Origin: Arcobacter sp.
GTDB taxonomy: Bacteria; Acidobacteriota; Terriglobia; Bryobacterales; Bryobacteraceae
Reading direction: 5' to 3'
Assembly (NCBI GenBank): GCA_020723085.1
Contig: DYJN01000035.1
Location: forward strand, 1-41,160
DNA: 41,160 bases
Made by a program: the position numbers and the translations under genes. Below the pieces are notes generated by a model, which did no database searches, was not told the origin of the DNA, and saw only the letters and a list, made by a program, of their open reading frames with translations. Positions 31,120 through 41,158 of this stretch are shown piece after piece (position 1 is the first letter of the stretch; each line of letters starts with the position of its first letter).

Positions 31120-32868
31120 TTGCTCTACGCCGGCATCGATCTGGGAACGACCAACTGCGCCGCCGCACAGGCGGCGCCGGGAGAGGAAGCAGCAGTGGAG
31201 CTGCTCGCGATCCCGCAGCTGATCGCCCCGGGAGAGGTTTTCGCCGAAACGGTGCTGCCATCGGCGCTATACCTTGCGGGAGAGAACGAATTTCCCAAGG
31301 AAGCGCTCGCACTGCCCTGGGGCGGCGGCGCGCGCATCGTAGGACGCTTTGCGGCGCGGCGGGGCGCGGAGACGCTGGGGCGGCTGGTGACCTCGGCCAA
31401 GAGCTGGCTGTCCGCTGCGGGCGCCGAGCGCACCGCACCCATCCTGCCGCCCAACGCGCCGCCGGAGTGGCCGCGCGTGTCCCCGGTGGAGGCCAGCCGG
31501 GCGTATCTGGAGCACATCCGCGGCGCCTGGGACCACCTGCATCCGGATGAGCCGCTCGCGCAGTGCCGCGCCGTTCTGACCGTGCCCGCCTCGTTCGATG
31601 AAGCGGCGCGGCGGCTCACGCAGAAGGCGGCCGAACAGGCCGGACTGCCGGAGCCGGTGCTGCTCGAAGAGCCGCAGGCGGCTCTGTATGCGTGGATCGA
31701 GCGTCACCCGGACTGGCGCGAGCGGCTGCGCCCCGGCGATCTGATCCTGGTCGTCGACGTGGGCGGCGGAACCACGGACTTCACGCTGATCCGCGCCGCC
31801 GAGCGCGAGGGAGCGCTGGAACTGGAGCGGATCGCCGTGGGCGATCACCTCCTGCTCGGCGGCGACAACATGGACCTGGCGGTGGCGCACACGGTGGCGC
31901 GGCGGCTGCCCAAGCTCGACACGCTGCAATTCCAGTCGCTGTGGCAGCAGTGCCGGCTGGCGAAAGAAGCGCTGCTCGAGGATGGCTCGCTGAAAGAAGC
32001 CCCGGTGACGCTGCTGGGCCGCGGTTCGTCGCTGATCGGCGCCACGATCCGCGGCAAGCTTGGGCGGGAAGAAGTGGAGTCGATTCTGGTGGACGGATTC
32101 TTTCCGCGGGTGTCGAGCCGCGAAGCGCCGGAGCGCCGGCGGCGCGCGGCGCTGGCCGAGATCGGGCTGCCTTACGAGCAGGATGCCGCGATCACGAGAC
32201 ATCTGGGGCACTTTCTGCGGCGGGGTGGAGAACTGGCCTGCCCGACACACGTGCTGTTCAACGGGGGCGTGTTCCGGGCGGCGCGCCTGCGCGAGCGGGT
32301 GACCGAGGTGTTGAATGCGTGGCTCGCCGAAGAAGGACGCCCGCCGGCGCACGTGCTGGAAGGCGATGACCTGATGCACGCCGTGGCGCGCGGCGCTGCC
32401 TTCTACGGGCGCGCGCGTCACGAAGGCGGCATCCGCATCCGCGGCGGCATTCCGCACTCGTATTACCTTGGCATCGAAACGGCGATGCCGGCTGTGCCGG
32501 GTCTGCAGCCCCCTATGAAGGCGCTGACGGTGGTACCGTTCGGCATGGAGGAGGGAACGCAGGCGGCGGTGCCCGGACGCGAGTTCGCGCTATATGTCGG
32601 CGAGCCGGCGCACTTCCGCTTCTTCGTTTCATCCTCGCGGAAGCAGGATGCCGTGGGCGACCTGCTGGATGAGATTCCGGAAGACGTGGAAGAGGTTGCT
32701 CCTGTGGAGGTGTGCCTGGAGGGAGAAGCGGGCGCGATGGCGCGCGTGACGCTGGAGGTTCAGGTGACCGAGACGGGCGTGCTGGAGTTGTGGGCGAAAG
32801 GGCTGCCGGGTACGGCGTATGAAGGGCGGCGTTGGAAGCTGGAGTTTCAGCTCAAGAGGCGTCAGTGA
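31120..32868 (+). CDS. Hsp70-family protein lacking a typical substrate domain (first of pair)
   Basis: 582 aa from a TTG at 31120. The actin-like ATPase fold is intact: [51 protein letters not shown] and LFNGGVFRA. Between them lies SAKSWLSAAG, a motif also in its partner. The C-terminal 120 residues (VVPFGMEEGTQAAVPGREF, RVTLEVQVTETGVLELWAKG) replace the usual substrate-binding domain with a short beta region and no helical lid. It is not DnaK, HscA or HscC. It overlaps the second Hsp70 gene by one base (TGATG). The role is unknown. Confidence 0.85.
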   Translation: MLYAGIDLGTTNCAAAQAAPGEEAAVELLAIPQLIAPGEVFAETVLPSALYLAGENEFPKEALALPWGGGARIVGRFAARRGAETLGRLVTSAKSWLSAAGAERTAPILPPNAPPEWPRVSPVEASRAYLEHIRGAWDHLHPDEPLAQCRAVLTVPASFDEAARRLTQKAAEQAGLPEPVLLEEPQAALYAWIERHPDWRERLRPGDLILVVDVGGGTTDFTLIRAAEREGALELERIAVGDHLLLGGDNMDLAVAHTVARRLPKLDTLQFQSLWQQCRLAKEALLEDGSLKEAPVTLLGRGSSLIGATIRGKLGREEVESILVDGFFPRVSSREAPERRRRAALAEIGLPYEQDAAITRHLGHFLRRGGELACPTHVLFNGGVFRAARLRERVTEVLNAWLAEEGRPPAHVLEGDDLMHAVARGAAFYGRARHEGGIRIRGGIPHSYYLGIETAMPAVPGLQPPMKALTVVPFGMEEGTQAAVPGREFALYVGEPAHFRFFVSSSRKQDAVGDLLDEIPEDVEEVAPVEVCLEGEAGAMARVTLEVQVTETGVLELWAKGLPGTAYEGRRWKLEFQLKRRQ

Positions 32869-35495
32869 TGAAGGTCGGCATTGATCTGGGGACGACGAAT
32901 TCGGCCGTGGCGTTCATCGATCCGCGCGAAGCGCAAGGCGCCGACTTCCCGCCCGTGCATGTGCTGCCGATTCCGCAGAAGACCGCCTCCGGCGCGGTGG
33001 AGCCGCGGCGCACGCTGCCGTCGTTCCTTCTGCTGGAAGGAGATGGGATCGTTGGCGAGTATGCGCGCGAGCAGGGCGCGCTGGCGCCCACGCGGTTGAT
33101 CCACTCAGCCAAGAGCTGGCTCTCGAACTCCGAAGTCGACCGCACGGCGAAGATCCTGCCGTGGGACGCACAGGAGGCGGGGCGGGTGACGTCCCCGGTG
33201 GAGGCATCGGCGCGCTATCTGGCGCATCTGCGCGAGGCATGGGAGGCGGCGGGGCGCGGAAGACTTGCAGAGCAGGACGTGGTGTTGACGGTGCCCGCTT
33301 CGTTCGACGAAGAGGCGCGGGAGCTTACCGTGGAGGCGGCGCGGCAGGCGGGCATCGGGAATCTGACGCTGCTGGAAGAGCCTGCCGCGGCGTTCTACGC
33401 ATGGATTGCAAACCACCTGGCGCAATCGCAGAAATCGCTGCAGGATGGCATGAGCGTGCTGGTGGTGGATGTCGGCGGCGGCACGTCGGACTTCACGGTG
33501 ATCCGCGTCAGCCGGGAGGGGGATCGCGTGTCGTTCACGCGCACGGCGGTGGGACGGCATCTGCTGCTCGGCGGCGACAATCTCGATCTGACGCTGGCAT
33601 GGCTGGTGGAGTCGAAGCTGGAGAGGCAGCTGGCGCTGCGGCAGCGCGCGGCGCTGCGGCGGCAGTGTTCGGCGGCGAAAGAGCAGCTGCTGGCTGAGCC
33701 CGGCGCCTCATCGGTGGAGATCACGGTGCTGGGGGCGGGGACGTCGCTGATCGGCGGCACGCTGAAGGCGCCGATTCTGCGCGAAGAAGCACTGGAACTG
33801 GCGCTGGACGGCTTTCTGCCATTCTGCCCGCTGGAGGAGAGGCCGCAGGAAGACAGGCGCAGCCTGTTCCGCGAGGCGGGGCTGCCCTATGTGAGCGACC
33901 CGGCAGTTACGCGCCACCTGGCGGCCTTTCTGTCTTCCTCAGGCTCGCCGCCGCCGGATGCGATTCTGTTCAACGGCGGCTTTTTCATCCCGGAGGCGCT
34001 GCGGCGGCGGCTGGCGGATGTGGTGGAGAGCTGGTACGGCAAGCGCCCGCTGATCTTCGAGAACAACGATCTGGATCTGGCGGTGGCCATCGGCGCGGCC
34101 TATTACGGCTATGTGCGCGGCACCGGCGCCGGCGTGCTCGTGCGCGGCGGGCTGCCGCGGGCCTATTATCTCGGGGTGGAATCCCCTTCGGAGGACGTCA
34201 TCCGCACGGTGTGCCTCATGCCGCGGGGCACAGAGGAAGGCTCAACGCTTGAACTGGAGCTGGAGAGCCTGCAACTGGTGGCGAACAAGGCGGTGAGCTT
34301 CCGGCTGTATTCCTCGCTGACGAGGACAGAGGACCGCTGCGGTGAAGTGGTAGAGTTTCCGGCTTCCGCCGCGGGTGAAGAGCTGCACGTGCATGCGCCG
34401 CTGGAAGCGGTGATCCGCTTCGGCAGGAAGGCCGAAGAGCGGCTGATTCCGGTGAAGCTGGGCGCGCGGCTCACCGAGACCGGCACGCTGGAGCTGTGGG
34501 CCGAGTCGCGCATCAGCGAGCACCGCTGGCGGCTGCAGTTCGAACTGCGAAAACCTGTGCTGGCGGAGCAGCAGAAGCGTGCGCGGCCTGCGGCGGTGAT
34601 CAGCGCGGAATCGGTGGAGCGCGCCTGCGCGGCGGTGCGGGAAGTGTTCGAAGCGGGCTCGGCGCCGCAGGAGGAGCTGCCGGCGCGGCTGGAACAGATC
34701 CTGGCGCTGGGGCGGAACTCGTGGCCGCTGGAAGTGATCAGGAAGCTGGCGGATGCGTTTCTGGAAGCCAGCGCAGGGAGGCGGCTTTCGGCGGGGCACG
34801 AGGTGCGCTGGCTGAATCTGGCGGGGCTGTGCCTGCGGCCCGGATTCGGCCATCCGGCTGACGAATACCGGATCGAACTGGCGCGGCGCGTATGGGCGCA
34901 GGGGCTCGCCTTCGACAACAAGGTGGAGAACGAGACGCAGTGGTGGATCTTCTGGGGGCGCGTGGCAGGCGGGCTGAACCGCAATCAGCAGGCGGACGTA
35001 TATCAGCGAATCGCATGGGCGCTGCTGCCCAAGGGCAAACCGCCCCGGCTGAACCCGAGCCTGGAACGCGAGATGTGGCGCTGCGCGGCGTCGCTCGAGC
35101 TGCTGCCCGCGGGGACGCGCACCGACCTGGGCAACGCGCTGGCGCGGCGGCTGCGCGCGAATCCGAATCCGAGCGACTTCTGGTGCCTGGCCAGAATCGG
35201 GGCGCGGAAGCTGTTTTACGCGCCCGCCAATCAGGTGCTTCCCGCGGCGACGGCGGCGCGATGGATCGAGAGCATCCTCAAGCTGCCGGGATGCGAAGAG
35301 TGCCTGGCGCGGCTGGCGCAGTGGACCGGCGACGCCGCGCGCGACATCCCGCCGGCGACCCTCGAGAGCGTGCGGCGCGTCCTGGCGGACAAGCCGGAGT
35401 GGCTGAGGATTCTCGAAGGCGAGGCGGGCGCGGACCTGGAATCGATGGCGCGCGTGTTCGGCGAAGAGCTGCCGGAAGGGCTGGTGCTTGGATGA
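32868..35495 (+). CDS. Hsp70-family protein with C-terminal helical extension (DUF3731-like)
   Basis: 875 aa. [55 protein letters not shown] and LFNGGFFIPEALR give an intact Hsp70 ATPase. After a beta region like that of its partner (TETGTLELWAE) comes a 290-residue helical extension from about residue 580 (LARRVWAQGLAFDNKVENET, QWWIFWGRVAGGLN, FWCLARIGARKLFYAP, WIESILKLPGCEECLARLAQ) resembling DUF3731. Duplication of the upstream gene plus gain of the extension is likely. Its stop overlaps the thiL start (ATGA). No DnaJ or GrpE gene is near. The biological role is unknown. Confidence 0.85.
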   Translation: MKVGIDLGTTNSAVAFIDPREAQGADFPPVHVLPIPQKTASGAVEPRRTLPSFLLLEGDGIVGEYAREQGALAPTRLIHSAKSWLSNSEVDRTAKILPWDAQEAGRVTSPVEASARYLAHLREAWEAAGRGRLAEQDVVLTVPASFDEEARELTVEAARQAGIGNLTLLEEPAAAFYAWIANHLAQSQKSLQDGMSVLVVDVGGGTSDFTVIRVSREGDRVSFTRTAVGRHLLLGGDNLDLTLAWLVESKLERQLALRQRAALRRQCSAAKEQLLAEPGASSVEITVLGAGTSLIGGTLKAPILREEALELALDGFLPFCPLEERPQEDRRSLFREAGLPYVSDPAVTRHLAAFLSSSGSPPPDAILFNGGFFIPEALRRRLADVVESWYGKRPLIFENNDLDLAVAIGAAYYGYVRGTGAGVLVRGGLPRAYYLGVESPSEDVIRTVCLMPRGTEEGSTLELELESLQLVANKAVSFRLYSSLTRTEDRCGEVVEFPASAAGEELHVHAPLEAVIRFGRKAEERLIPVKLGARLTETGTLELWAESRISEHRWRLQFELRKPVLAEQQKRARPAAVISAESVERACAAVREVFEAGSAPQEELPARLEQILALGRNSWPLEVIRKLADAFLEASAGRRLSAGHEVRWLNLAGLCLRPGFGHPADEYRIELARRVWAQGLAFDNKVENETQWWIFWGRVAGGLNRNQQADVYQRIAWALLPKGKPPRLNPSLEREMWRCAASLELLPAGTRTDLGNALARRLRANPNPSDFWCLARIGARKLFYAPANQVLPAATAARWIESILKLPGCEECLARLAQWTGDAARDIPPATLESVRRVLADKPEWLRILEGEAGADLESMARVFGEELPEGLVLG

Positions 35496-36406
35496 AGGAG
35501 GACGCCTGGGTCGCTGCCATCCGCCGGTGGACCGCCGGGCGCCGGCGCGCGGACGTGATCGCGGGCATCGGCGATGACTGCGCGATTCTGCGGCCCGCGG
35601 CGGGTCAGGAGCTGCTGGTCACGACTGACCTGCTGGTGGAAGGCGTGCACTTCCGCCGCGGCTGGCTGACCGCGCGTCAGACGGGATGGAAGGCGCTGGC
35701 GCGGGGACTGAGCGATATCGCCGCGATGGGCGGCGAGGCGCGGCATGCGCTGGTTTCGCTGGCGCTGCCCGCGTGGGCGGACGAGCGCTGGACGAAGGAG
35801 TTCTACAGCGGGCTGGGGGAGCTGGCGGAGAAGTGGGGCGTGACCGTCGTGGGGGGGGACCTGACGCGCGGACGGCTCTTCGCCGCCGACATCGTGGTGC
35901 TGGGATCGGCGCCGCAGGGGAGGGCGCTGCGGCGGGATGGGGCGAGAACAGGAGACGTCATTTATGTTTCCGGCGCGCTGGGGCGCGCGGCGGCGGGCGG
36001 ATACCGTGATGCTCCCGAGCCGCGGCTTGGGCTGGGCCGCAAGCTGCGGGACAAGGCCACCGCGTGCCTGGATCTGAGCGACGGGCTTGTCCTGGATCTG
36101 CACCGGATGTGCGCGGCCAGCGGGACGTCCGCGGAACTGGATGGCGTTCTGCCGAGCGCTCCGGGGGCGACGATCGAGCAGGCGCTGTTCGGCGGCGAAG
36201 ATTACGAACTGCTCTGCACGCTGCCGCCGGGCACGGAGCCGCCGCGCGGTTTCACACGGATCGGAAGGATGGTGAAGGGCAAGCCAGCCGGCGCCGTGTG
36301 GTTCGCCGGCGCCCGGTTGAAGATCGCCGGGTGGGACCCGTTCCGCTCAGAACCGCGAACTGGAGTCAGTCCGGCTCTCCGGCGGCAATCCGAGCGGCTT
36401 CGTTGA
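35492..36406 (+). CDS. thiL: Thiamine-monophosphate kinase (ThiL)
   Basis: 304 aa. It phosphorylates thiamine monophosphate to the active diphosphate. Motifs in order: [68 protein letters not shown] and [16 protein letters not shown], all with the family's Asp and Gly residues. Its ATG overlaps the stop of the second Hsp70 gene, so it is translationally coupled to an unrelated-looking operon. Its last 41 bp overlap the end of the convergent hybrid kinase gene. Confidence 0.93.
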   Translation: MKEDAWVAAIRRWTAGRRRADVIAGIGDDCAILRPAAGQELLVTTDLLVEGVHFRRGWLTARQTGWKALARGLSDIAAMGGEARHALVSLALPAWADERWTKEFYSGLGELAEKWGVTVVGGDLTRGRLFAADIVVLGSAPQGRALRRDGARTGDVIYVSGALGRAAAGGYRDAPEPRLGLGRKLRDKATACLDLSDGLVLDLHRMCAASGTSAELDGVLPSAPGATIEQALFGGEDYELLCTLPPGTEPPRGFTRIGRMVKGKPAGAVWFAGARLKIAGWDPFRSEPRTGVSPALRRQSERLR

Positions 36407-39400
36407 CGGCTTTCAGCAGCTTTTCCGCCTCGAAGGGCTTGGGGATGTAGCCGTCCATGCCAGCCTTCAGGCAGACTTCTTCATCGCCCCGCATGGCGTT
36501 GGCAGTCAGGGCGAAGATGGGCTTGTGGCCGCCAACGGCCGCTTCCAGAGCGCGGATCTGCTTCGTCGCTTCCAGCCCGTCCATCTCAGGCATCTGCACG
36601 TCCATCAGGATCACGTCGAAGTGTTCGCGCTCGGCTTTTTGGACCGCCTGCCGGCCGTTCTCCACGCTGACGACTTCGTGTCCCAGCCGTGTCATCAGCA
36701 GTTCCACCAGCCGCCGGTTCACTTGATTGTCCTCGGCCAGCAGGATGCGCAGGGGCCGCTCGGGGCGTTGGGGAGCCGGGGGCGGCGGAAGAGTGTGCCG
36801 GCTGGCCGGCCGGTTTGTCTCGAGGAGCGCGGCGGCCGGTTCGGTGCATACGCCTGCGAGAATCTCCACCGTGAACACAGATCCTTCGCCCGGCCGGCTT
36901 TCGACGCGGATCTCGCCTCCCATCAGCCGTGCGAGCCTGGAAGAGATGGCGAGGCCGAGGCCCGTGCCTCCGAACCGGCGCGTGATGGATCCGTCCGCCT
37001 GGCGGAAGGCTTCGAAGATTGCTTCCTGCTGTTCCTCCGGGATGCCGATGCCCGTGTCCCGAACACGGAACCGCAGTACGATCCGGCTGTTGGTGGCCGG
37101 CTCTGATTCCAGGCTGAGCTCCACGCCGCCTTTTTCGGTGAATTTCACGGCGTTGTTCAGCAGGTTCAGAAGGATCTGGTACACACGCTGCTCGTCGCCT
37201 TTCACGGCTTCAGGCACATCCGGAGCGCAGCGGAGAGACAGGTGCAGATCCTTGGAGAGCGCACGCGGCGAAACCGCGCGCAGGGCGTGTTCAGCTGTGC
37301 GCCGCGGCGAGAACGGCTCGGCCAGGATTTCCATATGGCCGGCTTCGATCTTGGACAGGTCGAGGATGTCGTTCAGCAGGTGCAGCAGCCGGTCGGCAGA
37401 CAGCTTGACAGTCTCGAGGTACTCCCGCTGCTCGTCGCTGAGCCCGGTCGACAGCGCCAGGTCCGTCATGCCCAGGATGCCGTTCATCGGGGTCCGGATC
37501 TCGTGGGAGATGTTGGCCAGAAATTCGTCCTTGAGCCGATTGGCGCGCTCGCTGCGCTCCTTTTCGATCCGGAGCTGGCGCGTGCGCTCTTCGACGGCGC
37601 GCTCCAGCCTTGCTTTCTCTCTCAGGTGCCGCCGGCGGGACTGCCGCAGATAGAGCAGCACCGAGGACAGAATCGTGACGATGAACAGAACCCGTGTGAG
37701 CGGGTGGGCCCACCACGGGGGGTGGATGCGGAATTCGAAGACCGCGGGAGCATCGCTCCAGTTGCGGTAGCCGTCGAAGCCGCGCACCTCCAGCCGGTAT
37801 CTGCCTGGGGGCAGGTCCGGGAACTCGATTTCGCTCAGCCGGGTTTCCTTCCATTCGTCCGACAAGCCTGCCAGGCGGTAAAGGTAACGCTGGGCAGAGG
37901 GACGTGCAAAGCGAAGGACGGCAAACCGTGCCCTCAAAGTACTTTCGCGGTGTTTCACCTCGGCGAACCGCCCGGGTTCGAACGTATGTTTTCCCAGCCG
38001 GACCGAAGTCAACACGGTCTGAGGCGGACCGGGCGAGGGCTTGGCGGCTGACTCCCGGAAGCGGGACAGGCCGCCGCTGGTGCCGATCCACACCGCACCA
38101 CCGGGTTCGGCCGCGAACGCGTCTGTATTGCAGTCGTCCCAGATCAGGCCGTCGCCGCGACGGTATTGGATCCAGTTTCTGCCGTCGAACACCGCCACGC
38201 CGCGGTCGCTGCCCGCCCAAAGATGCCCCCGTGCATCGAATTTCGCAAAATAGAGCAGCTGGGAAGGCAGCCCGTCCGCCGTGGTAAAGTGCCAGAATTT
38301 CATGCGGCCGCCGTCTGGAACGCCTCGCGTGAGGCCGCCGGGAATGTCGTAGACGATCCAGATCTCGCCGTCAGGCCCGAGGCTGATGCCGTGAACTGAG
38401 TCGTCCATCAGGCCGTCTTCTCTCCCGAACCGCTTCCACTTTCCCTTGGCATACCGGTAAAGGCCATTTTCGGCGCCGAACCAGACCGTTCCATCCGCCG
38501 CCACGGAGACGGCCAAGCCGCGGAGCGCCTCTCCCCCGGGCAGGGGCAGACCGGTGATGCGCCCGCCGGGACGGATCACAACCAGCGAGGCGCGCTGTGA
38601 GACCGCCGCGTAGATGGTTCCGTCCGGCCCTTCGGACAGCCGCCTGACGAACGCGCCCGGCTCCAGCGCGGGAATCCGGAATTCCCGCACCCGGCCGGTG
38701 CGCGGATCCCGGCGGTACAGATGTCCGCTCTGCGGAGCGGCCCAGACGGCGCCGTCCCGCGCAGCCAGCATGGCAATGATCGGCCCCGAAGGAAACTCCG
38801 GGGCCTTCTGGAACGAATACCCTCCACGGTTGTCTACGGCGCGGTACACGCCGTCTCCCGTGCCGGCCCACGCTTGGCCGCCTGCTCCAACGACGATCTG
38901 CCACACCGTTTCATTGCCCAGCCCCTCGGTATCCGAGAACCCTTCCCACTCCCCGTAGCCGATCCACCGCGCCAGGCCTCGCCCGTTCATGCCCAACCAC
39001 ACTGAGCCTTCCCGATCCAGATACACGCTGGAAACCGAGTCTCCCGGCAGCCCGTTCCGCTTGCCCACGATCTGCCACCGGCCCTGATTCAGGACGGCCA
39101 GTCCCCCGTAAACGGGCACCAGCAGCCGTCCCTCGTAATCTCCGCCCACCTGCGGCACCCACGGGCTGCGGAGATCCACCGGGCCGGAGACCTGCTCAAA
39201 TCGCGCGGCGCCTTTCCGCAGCACTTCCAGGCGCTGCGCGCTGCGGACGTACAGGTCGCCGTGCGCATCCTCATAAATGAAGCTCCATGGCCCATGCCTC
39301 GAACTGGGTTGCGCTGCCGCCAGCCTCACCCGATCCTTTCCGTCCAGTTCGCAGAGATCCCTCGCGCAGCCGAACACGACGCGTCCCGTGCGCGTCACGG

Positions 39401-39944
39401 TCACGCTCGCCACAGCCCTGGCCTTGTCGGTCAGACCGCCCTCTCCGGAGCGCGATACAAGTTTGAACGTCCATTCTTTGCGCGGTCCCGCGCGCGTTCC
39501 AATGGCCAGCCCCCCCCGCGTCGCCACATAGAGGCGCCCCGCCTCATCCGAAGCGAGTCCGCTCTTGCCGTTCACCCGTTGCGGCTCCAGCGCGGGCAGC
39601 ACGGCGGGCACGAACCGGTCCCGCTCCCGGCGGTATAGCCCTTTTGTCGTCCCCACCCACAACGTACCGTCGACCGTCTGATGGATCGACAGAATGAAGG
39701 CGCCCGGTTCGATCTCTTTCTTGCCGAATTCCGTGAATCCCCGCCCGTCGTAACGGAACAGGCCATTCTGCGTGCCCACCCACAGAAAGCCCTCGCGGTC
39801 CTGGTATATGCTTTCCACCGCCAGATTGTCCAGGCCGCTGTCGAAATCGAACACCTGAAACGTGTATTGTTGAGCGGCGAGAGACTTGGCCAGCACCAGC
39901 CCGAGGCCGAGCAGGGCAAGCGGGGAGCGGGTGCGAGGCCGCAT
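36366..39944 (-). CDS. Propeller-type hybrid histidine kinase/response regulator
   Basis: 1192 aa membrane sensor. A signal peptide ([20 protein letters not shown]) leads to a periplasmic double beta-propeller of Reg_prop repeats ([19 protein letters not shown] is the first) to about residue 680, then a Y_Y_Y domain and one membrane helix near 752-772 ([15 protein letters not shown]). Inside are a coiled coil, HisKA ([16 protein letters not shown], phospho-His), HATPase ([35 protein letters not shown]) and a receiver ([15 protein letters not shown], phospho-Asp in [12 protein letters not shown]). The start at 39944 is chosen for its signal peptide; a longer start adds non-signal sequence. The ligand is unknown. 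No HTH output domain is attached, so a partner regulator lies elsewhere. Confidence 0.95.
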   Translation of the reverse strand: MRPRTRSPLALLGLGLVLAKSLAAQQYTFQVFDFDSGLDNLAVESIYQDREGFLWVGTQNGLFRYDGRGFTEFGKKEIEPGAFILSIHQTVDGTLWVGTTKGLYRRERDRFVPAVLPALEPQRVNGKSGLASDEAGRLYVATRGGLAIGTRAGPRKEWTFKLVSRSGEGGLTDKARAVASVTVTRTGRVVFGCARDLCELDGKDRVRLAAAQPSSRHGPWSFIYEDAHGDLYVRSAQRLEVLRKGAARFEQVSGPVDLRSPWVPQVGGDYEGRLLVPVYGGLAVLNQGRWQIVGKRNGLPGDSVSSVYLDREGSVWLGMNGRGLARWIGYGEWEGFSDTEGLGNETVWQIVVGAGGQAWAGTGDGVYRAVDNRGGYSFQKAPEFPSGPIIAMLAARDGAVWAAPQSGHLYRRDPRTGRVREFRIPALEPGAFVRRLSEGPDGTIYAAVSQRASLVVIRPGGRITGLPLPGGEALRGLAVSVAADGTVWFGAENGLYRYAKGKWKRFGREDGLMDDSVHGISLGPDGEIWIVYDIPGGLTRGVPDGGRMKFWHFTTADGLPSQLLYFAKFDARGHLWAGSDRGVAVFDGRNWIQYRRGDGLIWDDCNTDAFAAEPGGAVWIGTSGGLSRFRESAAKPSPGPPQTVLTSVRLGKHTFEPGRFAEVKHRESTLRARFAVLRFARPSAQRYLYRLAGLSDEWKETRLSEIEFPDLPPGRYRLEVRGFDGYRNWSDAPAVFEFRIHPPWWAHPLTRVLFIVTILSSVLLYLRQSRRRHLREKARLERAVEERTRQLRIEKERSERANRLKDEFLANISHEIRTPMNGILGMTDLALSTGLSDEQREYLETVKLSADRLLHLLNDILDLSKIEAGHMEILAEPFSPRRTAEHALRAVSPRALSKDLHLSLRCAPDVPEAVKGDEQRVYQILLNLLNNAVKFTEKGGVELSLESEPATNSRIVLRFRVRDTGIGIPEEQQEAIFEAFRQADGSITRRFGGTGLGLAISSRLARLMGGEIRVESRPGEGSVFTVEILAGVCTEPAAALLETNRPASRHTLPPPPAPQRPERPLRILLAEDNQVNRRLVELLMTRLGHEVVSVENGRQAVQKAEREHFDVILMDVQMPEMDGLEATKQIRALEAAVGGHKPIFALTANAMRGDEEVCLKAGMDGYIPKPFEAEKLLKAVNEAARIAAGEPD

Positions 39945-40027
39945 CAGTCCGTCTATCGGCAGATCCCTTCCGGCTCTGCAGGGCGAACCGGACCATGCCG
40001 CCCCGCCTCCGGCTACCATGAAAGAGC

Positions 40028-40381
40028 ATGAGCGGCCCTCCGGAAGAGCTGGTCGATCACATCGTCACCCACCTGGCCGAAGAGCAGCCCGCCCTGATCG
40101 CCGAGCTCGGCGATGAGGAGGTGAAGCGCCGCGCCGCCGCGGGAATCGCGCGCGCCCACGCCCGCGGCTTCGTCCAGCCGGAGTCCGTCACGGCGTTTGT
40201 CGCCCTGATGTTCCTCGTCGCCCCGGACTTCGACGCGCATCCCGCCATCGCCCGCGCCCTCAGGCTGCGCGGCACAGAAGCCGAGCGGCTCCGCCTGCTG
40301 TTTGAACGAACGCGCGAAGAGGACTGGGATCAGGCCGCGGCGGCCTCCAAAGGCTGGGAGTCCGTGCTGCCGGAGCCATGA
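40028..40381 (+). CDS. Small helical protein, unknown
   Basis: 117 aa, no family recognised. It is acidic and predicted all-helical ([38 protein letters not shown]), with a conserved-looking core [20 protein letters not shown] and [13 protein letters not shown]. No signal peptide or membrane helix is present. Divergent from the hybrid kinase gene (83 bp between starts) and overlapping the next gene by ATGA, so it is co-translated with the DUF71 protein. A binding partner or adaptor role is possible but unsupported. Confidence 0.65.
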   Translation: MSGPPEELVDHIVTHLAEEQPALIAELGDEEVKRRAAAGIARAHARGFVQPESVTAFVALMFLVAPDFDAHPAIARALRLRGTEAERLRLLFERTREEDWDQAAAASKGWESVLPEP

Positions 40382-41091
40382 AGCGCCGGCGCGCCGTCGT
40401 CTCCTGGTCCTCCGGCAAGGACGCCGCCTGGGCGTTGCATCTTGTGCGGCAGCAGGGCTTACTCGAGACCGTGGGGTTGCTGACTTCCATCAACGCAGAG
40501 TTTCAGCGCGTCTCCATGCACGGCGTGCGGCGGGAACTGCTCGAACAGCAGGCAAGGGCCGCAGGGCTGCCCCTTCTGACGGTGGAGCTGCCGTGGCCGT
40601 GTTCGAATGAAGAATATGAGCGGCGCATGGGGCTGGCCTGCGCGCGGCTCCGGGCGGAAGGCGTGGAAGTTGTCGTGTTCGGAGACATCTTTCTGGTTGA
40701 CGTGCGCCAGTACCGCGAGAGGCAATTGGCCGGCACGGGGATCGAGCCGTTGTTCCCGTTGTGGGGGCGCGGAACGCGTGAACTGGCGCTCGACATGCTC
40801 GCTGGCGGCATGCGGGCGCGGATCTCCTGCCTGGACCCGGCACGCGTCAGCCGCCGCTTCGCGGGCGCGGAGTTCACTGCGGACCTGGTGCGCTCGCTGC
40901 CTGCCTCTGTCGACCCGTGCGGCGAGAACGGCGAATTCCATACGTTTGTCTTCGACGCCCCGGTCTTCGCGCACGCGCTGGACGTCGCCGCCGGAGACGT
41001 GGTGGAGCGCGACGGCTTCGTTTACGCCGATCTGCTTGCCGCCGGCGGCAGAGCCGCCCGCTGTTACAATAGCCGGAGAGCGGGCCCGTAG
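40378..41091 (+). CDS. DUF71/Dph6-type ATP pyrophosphatase
   Basis: 237 aa. The PP-loop is VVSWSSGKDAAWALHLV, the family's SGKDS with Ala at the last position as in bacterial DUF71 members. VSMHGVRRELLEQQARAAGL, VVFGDIFLVDVRQYRE, LFPLWGRGTRELALDMLAGG and DPCGENGEFHTFVFDAPVF fit Dph6/diphthine-ammonia-ligase-like ATP-dependent amidating enzymes. Since bacteria lack diphthamide, the substrate is probably another acid. The ATG overlaps the preceding stop. Its last 10 bases overlap the 5' end of tRNA-Arg. Confidence 0.87.
   Translation: MKRRRAVVSWSSGKDAAWALHLVRQQGLLETVGLLTSINAEFQRVSMHGVRRELLEQQARAAGLPLLTVELPWPCSNEEYERRMGLACARLRAEGVEVVVFGDIFLVDVRQYRERQLAGTGIEPLFPLWGRGTRELALDMLAGGMRARISCLDPARVSRRFAGAEFTADLVRSLPASVDPCGENGEFHTFVFDAPVFAHALDVAAGDVVERDGFVYADLLAAGGRAARCYNSRRAGP
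41065..41070 (+). promoter_or_regulatory. Candidate -10 element of tRNA-Arg
   Basis: TACAAT ends 11 bases before the tRNA and lies inside the DUF71 coding region. No -35 with normal spacing was found, so the tRNA may instead be read from the upstream operon. Confidence 0.4.
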
Positions 41092-41158
41092 CTCAGTTGG
41101 ATAGAGCGTCTGGCTTCGAACCAGCAGGTCGGGGGTTCGAGTCCCTCCGGGCCCGCCA
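41082..41158 (+). tRNA. tRNA-Arg (anticodon TCG)
   Basis: The acceptor GGGCCCG pairs with CGGGCCC (41148-41154), the D arm is GCTC AGTTGGATA GAGC, the T arm is GGGGG TTCGAGT CCCTC and the anticodon loop CTTCGAA contains TCG. The discriminator G and encoded CCA (41156-41158) follow. The first anticodon-stem pair is a T-C mismatch. Confidence 0.93.

Noticed and set aside
31267-32457. 396-codon minus-strand ORF opposite the first Hsp70
   Set aside because: Shadow of the coding strand; no recognisable motif and no start context.
32868-35495. DnaK for the second Hsp70 gene
   Set aside because: It lacks the DnaK substrate-binding domain and lid and carries a different helical extension, with no dnaJ or grpE neighbour.
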